Below are positions 7,863 to 15,745 of a DNA stretch of 64,000 bases, in pieces; positions within the stretch are counted from its first letter, which is position 1; the number at the start of each line of letters is the position of its first letter. Under the pieces are notes generated by a model, which did no database searches, was not told the DNA's origin, and was given only the letters and a program-made list of their open reading frames with translations. Origin of the DNA: Bradyrhizobium sp. SSBR45G (GTDB taxonomy: Bacteria; Pseudomonadota; Alphaproteobacteria; Rhizobiales; Xanthobacteraceae); contig NZ_BSCT01000006.1 in NCBI RefSeq assembly GCF_030159255.1, positions 1-64,000 of the forward strand. Reading direction: 5' to 3'. The position numbers and the translations under genes are program-made.

Positions 7863-8813
7863 TCAGAGCTTCTCGCTCCACTTGTCGATCTCAGCCAGTA
7901 TCTCATCAAAGCTTGGCTTGCCCGCATAATACAGCGCGCTGCTGCGCTCATAGGCGTTTGCGTAAAGAGCCCGCGTCTTGGCATCGCTCAGCAGGAACGC
8001 TTCATTCTCCGAAATCGTCTGGTTGTCTTCCTGTCGAAACCGCGCCTGCTTGTGCTGCTTGTAAGCGTCCGAGCCGATGAATTTATGGACGTCAGGCTGC
8101 CGCAGCAATTCATAGATGTCGTAATAGTGGCGCATGAACTCGACCGGATCACTGCCATCCGCTTGCTGTTTGCGGAATTTCGTCGAGACGGTCTGTAGCT
8201 TTTCGACAAACGTATAGCCGGGATCATAGCAAGGGACCGCCTTCGCGCGGTTGTCTATTACATCGACCTTGCGCTCCGCCGCATAGTCATACACCCACGA
8301 GCTGATGTCCTTCGGCGAATTGGGAGCTACGGTATCAAAGCCGACTTCCAGCAGTACCCCGTCGCGCAAGCCTTCTAGTGCTTCGACAGTTGTTGTGTAA
8401 TTCAGCTTGATGCCGGCGCTTCGATATTTGGGAACGTCATCAAACTCGGTATCACGCTCGACTGACGTGACGCCATCGACCTTGATCGTCTTCGCCAGCC
8501 AATCGTAGAAGTCCTTTCGCGATTGGATGTGCGCAGGCTTATCCTGATTCTTCCCGGTCTTCACGTCCCGGTCCTTCGGCGGCTCGATCAGAATATCGAT
8601 GTCTTCTGAAAACCGGCCGATAATCTTGTGTCCCTTCGAGAGCGAGGTGCCGCCCTTGAGCTGGAACGTGAACGGTTGCTGCTGCAGCCCATATAGGCAA
8701 TGCATGATCCAGTAGTCTTTCTCGACCAGCGCCGGATCAATGCCCTTCTCTTCCGCCACGATACGTATCAGATCCGCAAATTGCGGATGATTGTGGAGGA
8801 AGTCATGCGGCAT
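7863..8813 (-). CDS. abiEii: AbiEii/AbiGii-type nucleotidyltransferase toxin
   Basis: A 316-residue protein of the AbiEii family. Residues 53-75 carry the nucleotidyltransferase signature: LKGGTSLSK, then RFSEDIDILI with the metal-binding Asp pair. EKDYWIMHCL near residue 31 is the family's substrate lysine region, and FVEKLQTVSTKFRKQ is the later conserved block. AbiEii-type toxins transfer nucleotides, reported on tRNA for related MenT toxins, and cause abortive phage infection. The gene overlaps its antitoxin by 11 bp. It appears intact. Confidence 0.93.
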   Translation of the reverse strand: MPHDFLHNHPQFADLIRIVAEEKGIDPALVEKDYWIMHCLYGLQQQPFTFQLKGGTSLSKGHKIIGRFSEDIDILIEPPKDRDVKTGKNQDKPAHIQSRKDFYDWLAKTIKVDGVTSVERDTEFDDVPKYRSAGIKLNYTTTVEALEGLRDGVLLEVGFDTVAPNSPKDISSWVYDYAAERKVDVIDNRAKAVPCYDPGYTFVEKLQTVSTKFRKQQADGSDPVEFMRHYYDIYELLRQPDVHKFIGSDAYKQHKQARFRQEDNQTISENEAFLLSDAKTRALYANAYERSSALYYAGKPSFDEILAEIDKWSEKL

Positions 8814-9396
8814 GCAATTCCCTCGGCGCTAGCGCACGGTCGAAGAACTTCTTGGCCCGTTCATTCCCATACTCGCGAACTGCGCGGCTAAGCAGCTTCG
8901 GGTCGGCCTTTGCAGCGTGCTCCGCAACACGCTTGAGTACTTCTTCCTTCGCCTCGGCAAGCTGATCGACATTGTTGACCAGATCGACCAGGAGAAATTC
9001 CCGCGTGAGCGACTTGGGAAAGCGTAGCTTCACCCGAAACGCAAACTTGCGATTGCCCAGCTGAAACTCGCCGTGGCGCTTATGATTGTAAACGACCGTC
9101 TTGTCATAGAGCTGCGTCGTCCCCACACCGAGACTATTGTAGGCATTGGGCGAAGCCAACAGGAACGTCTTGTCTTTCAGAAAAGCGGTCACGACTTCCT
9201 TGTCGGAGGGAGGCGCCGGACCGAACGCGGTTTCCTTCGGATAGACGTACAGCCCGCCGGAAAGCTTCCTGAGCGTCCCGCTCTCCACCAATTCCTTCAG
9301 GTGCCGGTCAACAGACGACGACCACCGCGCCAGGTCGGCACGCCGGTAGGCCTGACCAGGCCTCAGGTGGCGCTTGAGTTCGTCGAGCTTGCTCAT
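8803..9396 (-). CDS. abiEi: AbiEi-type antitoxin/regulator (DUF6088-like)
   Basis: A 197-residue protein from the ATG at 9396 (MSKLDELKRHLRPGQAYRRA); a longer frame starts at 9432 but is less likely. It has an N-terminal winged helix (VDRHLKELVESGTLRKLSGG, then LYVYPKE) and a C-terminal domain typical of AbiEi-type antitoxins (NAYNSLGVGTTQLYDKTVVY). It should neutralise AbiEii, with which it overlaps, and repress the operon by binding upstream of its own start. The upstream region has two AAATGG repeats on the minus strand near 9400-9430 that might be the operator. Confidence 0.88.
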   Translation of the reverse strand: MSKLDELKRHLRPGQAYRRADLARWSSSVDRHLKELVESGTLRKLSGGLYVYPKETAFGPAPPSDKEVVTAFLKDKTFLLASPNAYNSLGVGTTQLYDKTVVYNHKRHGEFQLGNRKFAFRVKLRFPKSLTREFLLVDLVNNVDQLAEAKEEVLKRVAEHAAKADPKLLSRAVREYGNERAKKFFDRALAPRELHAA

Positions 9397-9603
9397 GCCT
9401 GCCAATATAGGTCCATTTCGGCCATTTTGCAAGTAGTTTCATTGAGAACTCATGCAAATTATAGCGCAAGTGTCTGATTGTACTGAATCATTAGCCTATG
9501 TAAGATGGCCTGCGTGACTTCGAAAGGCGGGGAGGCGGAAAGTGGTCAGCCTGCCGACGTCACCTGCTACGATGCACTCGGTGACCCTGAGGGATGATGG
9601 CAG

Positions 9604-10191
9604 ATGTCATTCGAGACCATCGTAGATGACTATATCCGCGAGCATCGGTCGCGAGCGCGCGGCGAACTCGCCGAATTCCGCCAGCTGCGCACGCTGAAGG
9701 ACACCATCCACCACGCCAGCCTGTGTCACTGGCTGCCGTCCGAAAAGCGTCATCCACATCAGTACCGCATACCTGCAGCGGCCCTGCTCACCGCCGAACG
9801 AAAGCTCCAAACCGCCCGGGACCGTCTTGCCCGCGCCAAAACCTTCGAGGCTCTCCACGAAGAGGTCCAGCACCAAATTCGGAGCATTCATAAGATTGGC
9901 CCTCTCGCCGTCTATGACATGACGCACCGGATCGGAGCATACCTTGGGCTCACACCGGCAACCGTCTATCTCCATCGGGGAACGCGAGAGGGAGCCCGAG
10001 CGCTTGGCTTCACCGGCAGGACCCTCGATCCCCGACTGTTGACAAAGGCGTTCTCACGCCTCAAGCCCTACGAGATCGAGGATTGCCTTTGCATCTACAA
10101 GAGGGCGTTGCGCGGTGCGAAGCTGGTCCCGCGGCCTGGTCGCGCATCTGTCTGCGTACCGCTCCCTCCGTATCCGCGCCCGCATTGCTGA
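9604..10191 (+). CDS. Conserved hypothetical protein with a helix-hairpin-helix-like segment
   Basis: A 195-residue protein not recognised by name. The first 90 residues are helical and basic. Residues 95-140 (IRSIHKIGPLAVYDMTHRIG, then AYLGLTPATVYLHRGTREGA) look like a helix-hairpin-helix followed by another helix, a DNA-binding arrangement. The C-terminus is proline-rich. It stands alone between the AbiE promoter region and a convergent gene. Codon use matches its neighbours. Confidence 0.6.
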   Translation: MSFETIVDDYIREHRSRARGELAEFRQLRTLKDTIHHASLCHWLPSEKRHPHQYRIPAAALLTAERKLQTARDRLARAKTFEALHEEVQHQIRSIHKIGPLAVYDMTHRIGAYLGLTPATVYLHRGTREGARALGFTGRTLDPRLLTKAFSRLKPYEIEDCLCIYKRALRGAKLVPRPGRASVCVPLPPYPRPHC

Positions 10192-10216
10192 ATGAGCGAT
10201 TGCATCGAGTGTCGCG

Positions 10217-10552
10217 CTAGCGGCCAAGCCGAGCCCTCTGCTCGCGCCGCTGATCCTGCTCTTTGCGGGTCTCGATCGAGTAAGGCCGGAGTGGCGTTTG
10301 CGGGCCCGCTGGCCGTGTGCTCAGCAGCAGCTCGGCTCCTTTAAAGCCAGCTGCCGCGCCCCAGCCGCCAATAGCGACAACCAGAACAGTCCAAAGCCAG
10401 CCGCCATCGAACGGCCAGGCAAGCCATAGAGCGAGCGCGAGCAGCCCAGCGGAGAGTGCGAGATAATAGCCCGCCATCACAAAACGGATGGCTGTCACGT
10501 AGCGTTGCGCGCTGCGATACACAGTCCGCATCAGTATCTCCATCAGTGTCAA
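10217..10552 (-). CDS. Small membrane protein of unknown function
   Basis: A 111-residue protein with hydrophobic segments at about residues 23-46 (VMAGYYLALSAGLLALALWL) and 52-70 (WLWTVLVVAIGGWGAAAG), and a charged C-terminal tail. A second start at 10531 (MRTVYRSAQ) would remove seven residues. It lies 48 bp after the next gene upstream (10601-11056) in the same direction, so it probably ends that operon. No family recognised. Confidence 0.55.
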   Translation of the reverse strand: MTLMEILMRTVYRSAQRYVTAIRFVMAGYYLALSAGLLALALWLAWPFDGGWLWTVLVVAIGGWGAAAGFKGAELLLSTRPAGPQTPLRPYSIETRKEQDQRREQRARLGR

Positions 10553-10600
10553 GACGAACGCCGAACGCCGCGAGGGACGGCGTTCGGCTAGAGGGGCGCA

Positions 10601-11056
10601 TCACAGGCTATCCAAGTGGACCACTCGACGGATCGTGGCGGCGGTCTCAACCAGCAGTCCCACGAATTGCGCTTGGTCGTAGCTCAGCTCCGCGAGAGCG
10701 GACCGGTCGGAGGGGATCAGCTTGATGAGCGCCGTCAGGAGCATGTGAATGCGGACGAGGCGTTCTTCTGCTTCCCCGTCCAGAACACGTATCTCTTGGG
10801 ACCATAACCACGCTGAGATCACCGACCGGCGGGCGCACCACATCGATCCCAACTTTGCAGCCGGAAGGCGATGCTTCTCCAGCAAGTGAAACGTGGCCCT
10901 TATCGCCCGATCATCGACCTTATCGTGGAAGAAAGTCGCGATCTGAGCAGCTCCACGCTGTAAATCTCGCGCACGGAACAGCCTTTCCAGCAGGAAAAAG
11001 AGGCTCTCGTCCTGGTGGACGACCGGAGGCCGGGCGATCGTATCCTGTCTATTCAT
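10601..11056 (-). CDS. Hypothetical protein
   Basis: A 151-residue, mostly helical protein with no motif I recognise. Its ATG overlaps the end of the preceding frame (11049-11432) by 8 bp, which argues that both are translated from one mRNA running from about 12000 to 10200. Its N-terminal part (ESLFFLLERLFRARDLQRGA) is amphipathic helix. Confidence 0.55.
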   Translation of the reverse strand: MNRQDTIARPPVVHQDESLFFLLERLFRARDLQRGAAQIATFFHDKVDDRAIRATFHLLEKHRLPAAKLGSMWCARRSVISAWLWSQEIRVLDGEAEERLVRIHMLLTALIKLIPSDRSALAELSYDQAQFVGLLVETAATIRRVVHLDSL

Positions 11057-11432
11057 TGCCGTTCTCCGTGCCGTTCAGGTTGCGCTCCGAATTCCGCGGG
11101 CGGCCGGGGCCGCGTCGCTTGATCCCGTTCAGGCCCGCCGGATTCGTGCTGGCCATTGCAGCGCTGGCCGCCGCCAACAAATCCGACGGCGGCGGTGTGA
11201 CCGGCGGCTGACCCGGAGACGCGATGCCAGGCCCCTGCAGTGGCCCCTGCTCAGGCTGTAGCGCTGGCGCTCCTGCCGGGGAGGCGTGGGGAGAATTTGG
11301 GTTCTGGGACTCATCGATCGGCTTCGCACCGAGCTTTCCGGCGGCGTCCGTCATCATCTCCGTCGTTTCGATGTTGTGATCAAGCGCAATGCGGCCGCGA
11401 GGGAGCTCGGAAGCTTCATGGAAGCCGCCCAA
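11049..11432 (-). CDS. Proline/alanine-rich hypothetical protein, possibly the shifted C-terminus of the upstream gene
   Basis: 127 codons from a weak TTG start. The first 40 residues are ordinary (ASELPRGRIALDHNIETTEM); the rest is a proline-, alanine- and glycine-rich linker ending in a basic GIKRRGPGRPRNSERN that resembles an AT-hook (GRPR). It overlaps the upstream gene by 79 bp in another frame. The upstream frame loses sense exactly where this one gains it, so the two could be a single protein split by a -1 frameshift near 11430. The sequence around it (CCG CTT TGG) is not an obvious slippery site. Confidence 0.45.
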   Translation of the reverse strand: MGGFHEASELPRGRIALDHNIETTEMMTDAAGKLGAKPIDESQNPNSPHASPAGAPALQPEQGPLQGPGIASPGQPPVTPPPSDLLAAASAAMASTNPAGLNGIKRRGPGRPRNSERNLNGTENGNE

Positions 11433-11806
11433 AGCGGGCCGAGCTCAAGACAGAGAGACAGGAACTCAACGGCCAGAATGACGGCCAGCAGCTCGAGATT
11501 CCCATTTGCCAGCGCGCTCATCGCCTCGATCTTGGCCGCGAGTCCGGCCCGTTTGCGGACGGCGTTCGGCGAGTCCTCAATTGCCTTCTCGATCGCCGCG
11601 TTACGACCAGCTTCTTGCGCGGCAAGGGCGGTCGCCAAGGTGTCGCGCTTACCCATCTCTTCGGCGAGCCGCTGCTCAAGGGGCGCGACCTGCGTATCCG
11701 CCGGACCAATCGTAGCTCCGTTCTTGCGACCGATGGCCCGCTTCGCCTCGTTCGACCGGCGCGCCTGCAGTGTCCGGCTCAGATTATCAAGCTCGCTGTC
11801 TTCCAC
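11354..11806 (-). CDS. Hypothetical protein with coiled coil and a membrane-like segment
   Basis: A 150-residue frame. Residues 15-95 are charged and probably coiled coil (PLEQRLAEEMGKRDTLATAL). Residues 100-118 (LELLAVILAVEFLSLCLELG) are hydrophobic. After residue 122 the sequence becomes low in information, and the -1 frame continues more sensibly. Its start overlaps the end of the 70-residue gene upstream by 20 bp. Function unknown. Confidence 0.45.
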   Translation of the reverse strand: MEDSELDNLSRTLQARRSNEAKRAIGRKNGATIGPADTQVAPLEQRLAEEMGKRDTLATALAAQEAGRNAAIEKAIEDSPNAVRKRAGLAAKIEAMSALANGNLELLAVILAVEFLSLCLELGPLWAASMKLPSSLAAALRLITTSKRRR

Positions 11807-11999
11807 CGCGAGAGCCTGCTTCGAGCGCGCAATACCGGCATCGACGAGCTTCGCCGCTTAAGCGGCGTGTCATCCTGAGAGCTGTCCCAGGTTCGAGCCT
11901 AGCGAGCCCCTGCTCAAGTTCTTCCGCCAGCCGGCCGAGCTCTTCGCGGGTCAGCAGCATCAAGTCGTCGATTGTCCAAAGTCGCATGTTTGCCTCCAT
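11787..11999 (-). CDS. Small conserved protein (MRLWTI family), copy A
   Basis: A 70-residue protein starting MEANMRLWTIDDLMLLTREE. It is a close paralogue of the 62-residue protein at 14188-14376 (METIMRLWTIEELMLLTRDE): about 30 of the first 42 residues match. A second ATG four codons in (MRLW) is equally plausible. It is the first gene of the operon that runs down to about 10217. The similarity extends upstream into a shared leader of about 200 bp. No known function. Confidence 0.6.
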   Translation of the reverse strand: MEANMRLWTIDDLMLLTREELGRLAEELEQGLARLEPGTALRMTRRLSGEARRCRYCALEAGSRGGRQRA

Positions 12000-12165
12000 C
12001 GTGCGGCCGCGCCAATCGCGGCCGTGAACGGAGACGCTTGCGCCGGCGGAGGCTGGATGCATCGCTGGCGACCGCAACGGAGTGAAGGAGCGCCCTATGG
12101 GGCGCTTGCATCGGAGCCGACGGACTGCCCGCAGGCGAACCGGCGCGATAACGCCGGACAAAGGC
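11895..12165 (-). repeat. Duplicated leader plus gene start, copy A
   Basis: About 270 bp that match 14275-14525 with scattered substitutions and small indels. It covers the start of the 70-residue gene and roughly 165 bp upstream. A hairpin at 12089-12106 (AGCGCCC / GGGCGCT, loop TATG) has its counterpart in copy B at 14465-14484, where a G-C pair has become A-T on both arms. Confidence 0.7.
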
Positions 12166-12199
12166 CGAGGCGCGGACGATGCTGCAATGCGGTTGGCGC

Positions 12200-12616
12200 T
12201 TCACGCGCAAAAATTGCCTGCTGGACGCCGTGAGTGTCGAGACGGGGAATACAATAGATCGATCGATTCAGGCGACTGTAAGTGTGATGCCCAAGCCTAG
12301 AGCTTAGCTAACGAAAGCATCGTGAGATAGAAGACGTAAAGGTGATCAGCCAAAAAGAATTCTATGGATCAATGTCTTGTTTTTCCTATCTGGCAGACGT
12401 TACACGTCCGAGAGTCTTGCTACGGTCAAAATCGATGTCCTCCGTGGCCCATGGACCCGCAAAGACATTCAATTCGTCGGCCCGCTAACCTAAGTGAAGA
12501 TTTTCTAAACAAATTAATGACTTATCGCCCGCGGTGACGGATGCCGCGCCAGGCGACCTCGGCTGCTGGTCGTGTTCCGCCAAGGCGCGGTCGTCCTCGC
12601 CAGCCGGTGCATGCCG
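12200..12616. other. Intergenic stretch, no gene seen
   Basis: AT-richer than its surroundings between about 12300 and 12520. It should contain the promoter of the operon that starts at 11999 (minus strand) and the 3' end of the lipoprotein gene. No convincing terminator or small gene was found. Confidence 0.45.
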
Positions 12617-14008
12617 CTACGGCGATGGGAACGAAGGCGGATAGCGGAATACACCGCGGCCGTTGTTGGTTGTTGGTGGACCAGCCGGTACCGTTATAAC
12701 ACGCGTGCTCGGCTTACTTAGCTCGTTGACAGTGCCCGCCACATTCTTCTCGGTCTTCAGTGGCAGATTGAGCTCGCGAAGCTTTGACAGCGTCTGTGCC
12801 TTCTGCGTCGGGTCAGTCTGATCCTTCGAGAATTCGCCCAAGAATTCATTGAGTTTCATATTGTTCGCAGTGCCGGCCGTCGTGCTTTCCGGCAGCGCTT
12901 TCTCAAGTTGATTCTTCACCGCGTTCTTTGTTGCTTCATTGCCGGTTTTAGACTTCGCATTACCCTCGACAATGATAACCTTCATCGGCTCAGATTTCGG
13001 TGCAATCGCTGTCAACGCCGACTTTGCACCTATCGCCGCTGCGGCCTGATAGCCGTTGACATAGATCGACAGGGTTCCGGTTTGCTGAATTCCCCCTGAG
13101 ACGTCGGACAAGGCCGGATTCCAGCGCGAGGATACCAGCGAGAACTTTACATCGAGACCGCCGGTATATTGAACAGTGAATATATAGGAAAGCTGACCAC
13201 CATCAATCGCCTGACTGCCGTAAGGTGGTTCAACCGGGATCGGCTTTCGCTTTTCGGCCTCGGCATGCGCATCCAACAACACATTCCGGGAAATCCCCAT
13301 CGTGTCGCCGTTCTCCTGCAGCCAGGCGGCCAGCGGCTGAACGCCATTCACCTTGATGCGGTCGAACAATTCCAGTCCGGGATATTCGCCGGCGGCTAGG
13401 GCCTGATAGTAGTGATCCGGAACGACGCGACGGTAACAAAGATTATCCTCCTCTGTCGAAACGGGTGGTTGCCGGAATGCAACTGCCCTTGCCTGCGCGT
13501 CCGAAACGTAGGGCTTGACGGCGACGGAGGCATTCTGCGGCACCGAGAACCACAGAACATTGTCATAGGTGCCTTGGGCCTGAACGCTCGGCCCGATCCC
13601 CAAAGTCTTGGTGTGACCAGTTGTCGGACTCAGAACGTTCACGAAGGAAGATGGTGTGCCGGGTAGCGCGAAGGAATCTTGCACCTTGATGTCAAGACTG
13701 AACGCGCCGTAGGCCTCGTCATCGAGATCGAAGTGACGAAGGTCGTAGATCCTGGATAATGGGATCGTAGTCTCCCCATGCTTAGCGCGCTCGATCCGTT
13801 CAGCGCGAAGCTCATCACGAAGAGCGTTGTTCGCAGTGTAGAATGTCTGAAGCTCACATTTCACCGACTTGATCAGCGTTGGGAGATGCTCCTTGCTGAC
13901 GGCGCCAAATCGCGGGTCGTGAATGACCTCGAACGATGCGCAACCCGTGAGCCATGCCCCAATCGAACTCAAGACAAGTGCCCGCACTCCGTTGCACGCT
14001 GCGCGCAT
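12617..14008 (-). CDS. Large predicted lipoprotein of unknown function
   Basis: A 463-residue protein. The N-terminus is a lipoprotein signal (ALVLSSIGAWLTGCASF) with lipobox LTGC, cysteine at residue 23. The mature part shows no family I recognise. It contains a DLDDEAYGAFSLDIKVQDSF stretch, beta-rich central segments and an alanine/lysine-rich C-terminus ending in PAGPPTTNNGRGVFRYPP. It is probably anchored in the outer membrane or the periplasmic face. It lies 179 bp downstream of the copy B small gene on the same strand. Its codon use suggests it came with the island. Confidence 0.7.
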   Translation of the reverse strand: MRAACNGVRALVLSSIGAWLTGCASFEVIHDPRFGAVSKEHLPTLIKSVKCELQTFYTANNALRDELRAERIERAKHGETTIPLSRIYDLRHFDLDDEAYGAFSLDIKVQDSFALPGTPSSFVNVLSPTTGHTKTLGIGPSVQAQGTYDNVLWFSVPQNASVAVKPYVSDAQARAVAFRQPPVSTEEDNLCYRRVVPDHYYQALAAGEYPGLELFDRIKVNGVQPLAAWLQENGDTMGISRNVLLDAHAEAEKRKPIPVEPPYGSQAIDGGQLSYIFTVQYTGGLDVKFSLVSSRWNPALSDVSGGIQQTGTLSIYVNGYQAAAAIGAKSALTAIAPKSEPMKVIIVEGNAKSKTGNEATKNAVKNQLEKALPESTTAGTANNMKLNEFLGEFSKDQTDPTQKAQTLSKLRELNLPLKTEKNVAGTVNELSKPSTRVITVPAGPPTTNNGRGVFRYPPSFPSP

Positions 14009-14187
14009 GACGGTCCCCCAAGCTCACTTCCCCGCCTCAAATTAAAGTTGATATGACAAAATGACGCAACCCAAAAAAATGACCCGAGAACACTTTTTAT
14101 GAGCGCGTCGATTTCTCGGCAAGGACCTGAGTGCTGGGTGTCTGCTACTGCATCTTCGCGTTCGGTCATCGTGAACTTTCAACGAGG

Positions 14188-14376
14188 TCAGACAGCGTAG
14201 TCCGCGGAGCGGCCTGGCTCGCCAGATATCAGACAATTGAGGACTTTGAGCCGCGGTGCCGTCCCGGTCTCAAGACTACCGAGCCTTTGCTCAAGCTCTT
14301 CCGCTGGCCCGCAGAGTTCGTCGCGGGTCAGCAGCATCAATTCCTCGATTGTCCAAAGTCGCATGATCGTCTCCAA
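14188..14376 (-). CDS. Small conserved protein (MRLWTI family), copy B
   Basis: A 62-residue protein starting METIMRLWTIEELMLLTRDE, paralogous to the product of 11787-11999. The two diverge after residue 42. It precedes the lipoprotein gene on the same strand. Both copies head operons of unknown genes and share the same leader, so a common regulatory role is possible. Confidence 0.55.
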   Translation of the reverse strand: METIMRLWTIEELMLLTRDELCGPAEELEQRLGSLETGTAPRLKVLNCLISGEPGRSADYAV

Positions 14377-14525
14377 CGTGCGGCCGTGCCGGTTGCGGCC
14401 TTGGACGGAGGCGCTTGCGCCGGTGGAGGCGGATGCATCGCTGCCGACCGCAAAGCAGTGAAGGAACGCCCGGCCAGGAGCGTTTGCATCGGAGCCGACG
14501 GCCCGGCGAGGCGAACCGGCGCGAT
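14275..14525 (-). repeat. Duplicated leader plus gene start, copy B
   Basis: Partner of 11895-12165. The most similar part is the 100 bp around CTTGCGCCGG and GCATCGGAGCCGACGG. The hairpin AACGCCC (14465-14471) with GAGCGTT (14478-14484) conserves pairing at a position where copy A has G-C, with one mismatch. Confidence 0.68.
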
Positions 14526-14633
14526 CAAGCCGGGGGAGAGGCCGCGTCGGCGTGGACCGAAGCAGAATTTACGCTGCACGCGGACTGCCGGAATTTCCTT
14601 TGCGCCCGCCGGATCTTCTTGCAGGATGGCGAG

Positions 14634-15164
14634 ATGACATCCGCAGGTCGTTCTCTTGCTCATGTGTCGTCGAGCGATGGTGACGCTAGCTCGCGCGTGC
14701 GGGCAATTCTGGCCGCCGTCCGTCCGCTCGCAGCCGAATATTATGCTCTCACTGGCAAACCGCTTGGCGTCACCGGAGAGATTGCGGAGTTCGCCGCCGC
14801 AGAGTGCCTGGGGCTCGAGCTGACCGTCGCGCGCACAGCGGGATATGACGCTGTACGTCAGAGCGCGAGCGGTCCCGTTCGCATCCAGATCAAAGGGCGC
14901 GCTCTAACGGACGGCGCCAGCCGGAGCCAGCGGATCGGGCGCATAAAGCTCGATTCCGCGTGCGACACGGTTCTCTTGGTGCTGCTGGACGCTGCCACGC
15001 TTGAGCCAAAAGAGATGTGGGAAGCCCCGTTCAGCTCGGTTACCACGCGGCTAGCCGAGCCAGGCTCGCGGGCCCGGAATGAACGCGGCGCGCTCAGCGT
15101 GAGTGATTTTAAGTGTTTGCGCGGCGCCAGCCGGGTTTGGCCGCCAACATCAGGACACCAATGA
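14634..15164 (+). CDS. DUF6998-like protein, putative restriction-endonuclease-fold nuclease
   Basis: A 176-residue protein from the ATG at 14634 (MTSAGRSLAH). The core reads LTGKPLGVTGEIAEFAAAEC, then GLELTVARTAGYDAVRQ and RIQIKGRALTDGASRSQRIG. The order E ... D ... QIKGR fits the PD-(D/E)xK fold with Q-x-K, and I believe it is the family named DUF6998. It is the first gene of a tight plus-strand set: its stop overlaps the next start (ATGA). The long frame upstream of the ATG lies in the duplicated leader and is not coding. Nuclease activity is inferred. Confidence 0.65.
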   Translation: MTSAGRSLAHVSSSDGDASSRVRAILAAVRPLAAEYYALTGKPLGVTGEIAEFAAAECLGLELTVARTAGYDAVRQSASGPVRIQIKGRALTDGASRSQRIGRIKLDSACDTVLLVLLDAATLEPKEMWEAPFSSVTTRLAEPGSRARNERGALSVSDFKCLRGASRVWPPTSGHQ

Positions 15165-15724
15165 CCGAATTCCTTGATAAATGGGTGCTGAAGCCCGAGC
15201 TTATTTCTGGCTGGCTGCAAGCACTGGCTGCGATTATCGCCCTTGGAGTCAGTACTTGGGCCGTATTCTGGACGACGGCAGCCTCACGGCGACGCGATCG
15301 GCTTGAATCGCGCGGGCTTGCTGTTGCAGTGTTTCCTGAAATCCTGATGCTTAAGGCAATCATCCAGCAAATCCGGGATAGCATCACCGACCTGAAGGCC
15401 CGCTACGGCAATCTTGTGGGTCAGTCGATTGCTGCCGAGCTGCAGAACAGGACAGCAATTTCTATCCCACCGATGCTCGAAAGAAATATCGATAAGCTTT
15501 TCCTGCTCGGGGATCTCGCGGGACCGAGTTGTCTGCATCTCGTGCGGCTGATTATGCAGTACAACGACATTGTTGCCCGCATGGCCGTTCTCGTCGCCAC
15601 CATGAACGCCGAACAATGGGGAGGGGCTCTCGTCCAGTTGCAGGCGCACCTTCAGCTCCTCGATCAGATAATCGCCAATTGCGAACACGAGGTGCAGAAG
15701 ATCCATGATGCGATCAAAGGCTAG
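15161..15724 (+). CDS. Single-pass membrane protein of unknown function
   Basis: A 187-residue protein coupled to the previous gene by a 4 bp overlap. One transmembrane segment at about residues 18-40 (GWLQALAAIIALGVSTWAVF) is followed by a basic stretch (SRRRDRLESR) and a long helical cytoplasmic part. Small N-terminal-anchor proteins of this kind occur beside nucleases in defence loci, where they may act as membrane effectors or anchors. No family recognised. Confidence 0.6.
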   Translation: MTEFLDKWVLKPELISGWLQALAAIIALGVSTWAVFWTTAASRRRDRLESRGLAVAVFPEILMLKAIIQQIRDSITDLKARYGNLVGQSIAAELQNRTAISIPPMLERNIDKLFLLGDLAGPSCLHLVRLIMQYNDIVARMAVLVATMNAEQWGGALVQLQAHLQLLDQIIANCEHEVQKIHDAIKG

Positions 15725-15745
15725 AGGAGCCGGCCGGAACCACAC

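Noticed and set aside
8803..9432. The longer start (9432) for the AbiEi-type antitoxin
   Set aside because: The extra 12 residues (MQNGRNGPILAG) overlap the likely promoter and are not part of the winged-helix domain; ATG 9396 fits better.
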